Of a DNA stretch of 16,884 bases, positions 15,414 to 16,884 are shown one piece after another. The translations under genes were made by a program, and so were the position numbers. The DNA is from a bacterium (GTDB taxonomy: Bacteria > Muiribacteriota > Ozemobacteria > Ozemobacterales > Ozemobacteraceae). Positions within the stretch are counted from its first letter, which is position 1. Every line of letters starts with the position of its first letter. Location of the stretch: positions 1 to 16,884 of the forward strand of contig JACPTH010000110.1 in NCBI GenBank assembly GCA_016192885.1, given 5' to 3'. The notes under the pieces were generated by a model that saw only the letters and a list, made by a program, of their open reading frames with translations, was not told where the DNA came from and did not search any database.

Positions 15414-15749
15414 ATGAACAAACTCTATTTCCTGTGTTTCCTTTTGATTCTGATCATGGTTGAATTTGTTTCCAACCCTTTGCAGGCGGAGCGACGATTT
15501 AATCCTTCAAGCCCTGCCATCTATACCCCCATTCCCATTTCCAGACCCCCTTCTACTTACACTCACGCTCTTTCTCATAGGCCCAAAGTTTCAAGTTCAA
15601 CGGTTACCATTTCCAGACCCCCTTCCACTTACACTCACGCTCTTTCTCATAGGCCCAAAGTTTCAAGTTCAACGGTCACCTTGTCGAACCCAAAAAGGCC
15701 ATTGAAACCCGCGAAGCAAAAGATTAGAACAGAAGTTGGCGGGGAGTAG
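15414..15749 (+). CDS. Small secreted Pro/Ser/Thr-rich protein with internal tandem repeat
   Basis: A 111-residue protein with a signal peptide (1-25, ending PLQA), then ERRFNPSS (26-33). This matches the post-signal motif of the proteins at 4942, 6651 and 7794. The rest is low in hydrophobic residues and contains two copies of a 24-residue unit, ISRPPSTYTHALSHRPKV followed by SSSTVT, then a basic tail (NPKRPLKPAKQKIR). No enzyme motif is present. It is probably an unfolded or repetitive surface or linker protein. AGGAG lies 9 bases before the ATG. It sits 122 bp after the transglutaminase-like pair and 25 bp before the adaptor gene, so it may share their transcript. The family is not recognised. 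Confidence 0.7.
   Translation: MNKLYFLCFLLILIMVEFVSNPLQAERRFNPSSPAIYTPIPISRPPSTYTHALSHRPKVSSSTVTISRPPSTYTHALSHRPKVSSSTVTLSNPKRPLKPAKQKIRTEVGGE
15535..15678 (+). repeat. 72-bp in-frame tandem repeat, two copies
   Basis: Copy 1 (15535-15606) and copy 2 (15607-15678) differ at only two bases by eye (TTCTA/TTCCA and GGTTA/GGTCA), both silent in the coding frame. The unit encodes 24 residues. Such near-identity points to a recent duplication or continuing homogenisation. Confidence 0.95.
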
Positions 15750-15774
15750 AAAAAGTCCACTGTTACTGGACTAA

Positions 15775-16884
15775 ATGAAAACGATGAAAATTGGCTGGTT
15801 GTTTTGTTTGACATTGCTTTCCGGAGTAATAATTTTCTCCGGTTGCGGAGGAGGAAAAGAAGAGAATAAAACGGTTTTGGTAAAAGAAGGGGTTTTTGAG
15901 GACGTTTCCATCCATCGTGGTTTTTTGAGCGCCGCCCAGCATTCCAATGTAAGTTCCCCCCTTATGACCAGCGTAAAAATGCTTGTACCAGACGGGCAGA
16001 AAGTGAATCCTTCCGAAGTAATCTCGGAACTTTCAACGACAAAATTGGAAGATCGAATTCTTGAAAAGAAGGCGAATTTGCTTGTGACGCAAGCCAACTT
16101 GAATAAGGCTTGCGGGCTTTTGAAATTTAAACGCTCAATAGGCGAATCGAAAAGGGAGAAAGCTCGTCTTGAGATGCTAAAATGCAAGGAAGAACTGGAA
16201 AAAGTGACCGAAGTTCGAGATTGGCTGAAAATTTACGAACAAAAAGTCGACCAGAAAGTGCGTGAAGAAGAGGAGAAAATGGCGAACCGCCGATTAAAGA
16301 TTCAAGCTAAGCTTGAGGAAAAGGGATTTTCAGCTAAGCTAGATCGATTATCGACGGAAAAGGAGCAAAATTTGCTTGAATTAGAAGCCTCCTACGCGCT
16401 TCGTCTAATCCCTTGGCTTACCGATTACGGGGCTCCGCGCGATATTTTTAAGGCCGCTCAAGCATTGGAACAGGCATCCGCAAGTTTTGAGCTTTCAACC
16501 CTCGAAGCCGAGTCGGATGAAATTTCCGCGAATATCGACATAGAATCAAAGAAGAACGACGTTGCTGAAACCGAAAGAGTCGTTTCCAAGGTGCAAGATG
16601 AAATTGCGTCATCCGTGATTCGCGCGAGTGTGGGTGGTATAGCCATTCGCAGAAAAACTTTTTCGGGAAGCGGATGGGAAAAAATATCCGAAGGCGATCG
16701 AGTTTTTCCGTCCGTGGATTTCCTTTCAATTCTTAATATGTCAAAATACGCCGTTGAATTTTATGTCGATCAGGCCGACAGTTCTCGCCTTGCCTTGGAT
16801 GAGGCAATTCGATTCAGACCTGATTCGGCGCAAGAGTTTATTCTAACGGGGAAAATTTCCGAATTCGGAATAATGGCCGAAGAA
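15775..16884 (+). CDS. RND/HlyD-type periplasmic adaptor lipoprotein (3' end outside window)
   Basis: The first 370 residues are present and the frame is open to the window edge. A signal sequence ends in IIFSGC, with Cys24 the probable lipidated residue; Phe at the -3 position is unusual, so the lipoprotein call is moderate. A first lipoyl-like half follows (about 35-90, SSPLMTSVKMLVPDGQKV), then a long charged coiled-coil hairpin (about 90-275). The second lipoyl half is ASSVIRASVGGIAIRRKTF from about 277, and a beta-barrel strand region is LNMSKYAVEFYVDQADSS. This order is that of adaptors linking an inner-membrane pump to an outer-membrane channel, so a permease or ABC gene is expected downstream. 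The start has only a weak ribosome binding site; an ATG at 15784 is an alternative. Confidence 0.82.
   Translation, partial: MKTMKIGWLFCLTLLSGVIIFSGCGGGKEENKTVLVKEGVFEDVSIHRGFLSAAQHSNVSSPLMTSVKMLVPDGQKVNPSEVISELSTTKLEDRILEKKANLLVTQANLNKACGLLKFKRSIGESKREKARLEMLKCKEELEKVTEVRDWLKIYEQKVDQKVREEEEKMANRRLKIQAKLEEKGFSAKLDRLSTEKEQNLLELEASYALRLIPWLTDYGAPRDIFKAAQALEQASASFELSTLEAESDEISANIDIESKKNDVAETERVVSKVQDEIASSVIRASVGGIAIRRKTFSGSGWEKISEGDRVFPSVDFLSILNMSKYAVEFYVDQADSSRLALDEAIRFRPDSAQEFILTGKISEFGIMAEE

Noticed and set aside
15771..16187. Minus-strand reading frame opposite the adaptor gene
   Set aside because: The + strand frame has a lipoprotein signal, lipoyl halves and a coiled coil; the antisense frame shows no domain or ribosome binding site and is a shadow.

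Overview
The window looks like chromosomal DNA from an AT-rich, diderm (Gram-negative type) bacterium. Many products carry export signals, one is a lipoprotein efflux adaptor, and most Shine-Dalgarno sequences are canonical GGAGG types. The combination of FecR plus CHASE2-cyclase, paired DUF3857/transglutaminase proteins and a set of unrecognised secreted proteins suggests a little-studied or candidate phylum; Riflebacteria-like is only a guess. No rRNA, tRNA, CRISPR array or insertion sequence was seen.

Layout. (1) 1-3852, + strand: the end of a FecR-domain protein, then a large CHASE2-type transmembrane adenylate cyclase. Its reading frame is broken once near 1079-1085, and its sensor domain carries a long beta-rich insert. 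(2) 3919-4626, - strand: a MazF-type toxin with a ribbon-helix-helix antitoxin, its promoter and a possible operator. (3) 4942-9800, + strand: four exported proteins. The first three (539, 336 and 340 aa) share one plan: signal peptide, a short [DE]-x-R-[FY]-[KN] motif, a low-complexity linker, a helical domain of about 110 residues, then a variable C-terminal domain. That last domain is a papain-like CHAP/NlpC-P60-type domain in two and an Ala/Gly-rich helical domain in the other. The fourth is an NHL-type beta-propeller. A strong intrinsic terminator at 9829-9862 closes this block. (4) 9863-10880: decayed DNA with a C-terminal coding fragment, a class III cyclase domain that stops halfway, and a broken small gene. 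(5) 11027-16884, + strand: two DUF3857/transglutaminase-like exported proteins that overlap by 4 nt, the first with an intact Cys-His-Asp triad and the second with all three residues replaced. They are followed by a small secreted protein with a near-perfect 72-bp tandem repeat and by the start of an RND/HlyD-type adaptor lipoprotein that runs off the window.

How the genes may work together. Blocks 3 and 5 are devoted to the envelope and exterior: cell-wall or peptide-bond hydrolases, transglutaminase-fold proteins, a propeller and an exporter adaptor. The short post-signal motif in the block 3 family recurs in the small repeat protein of block 5. This links the two blocks and hints at a common sorting or processing route (inference). 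The most novel element is this modular secreted family with a constant N-terminal region and exchangeable C-terminal domains.
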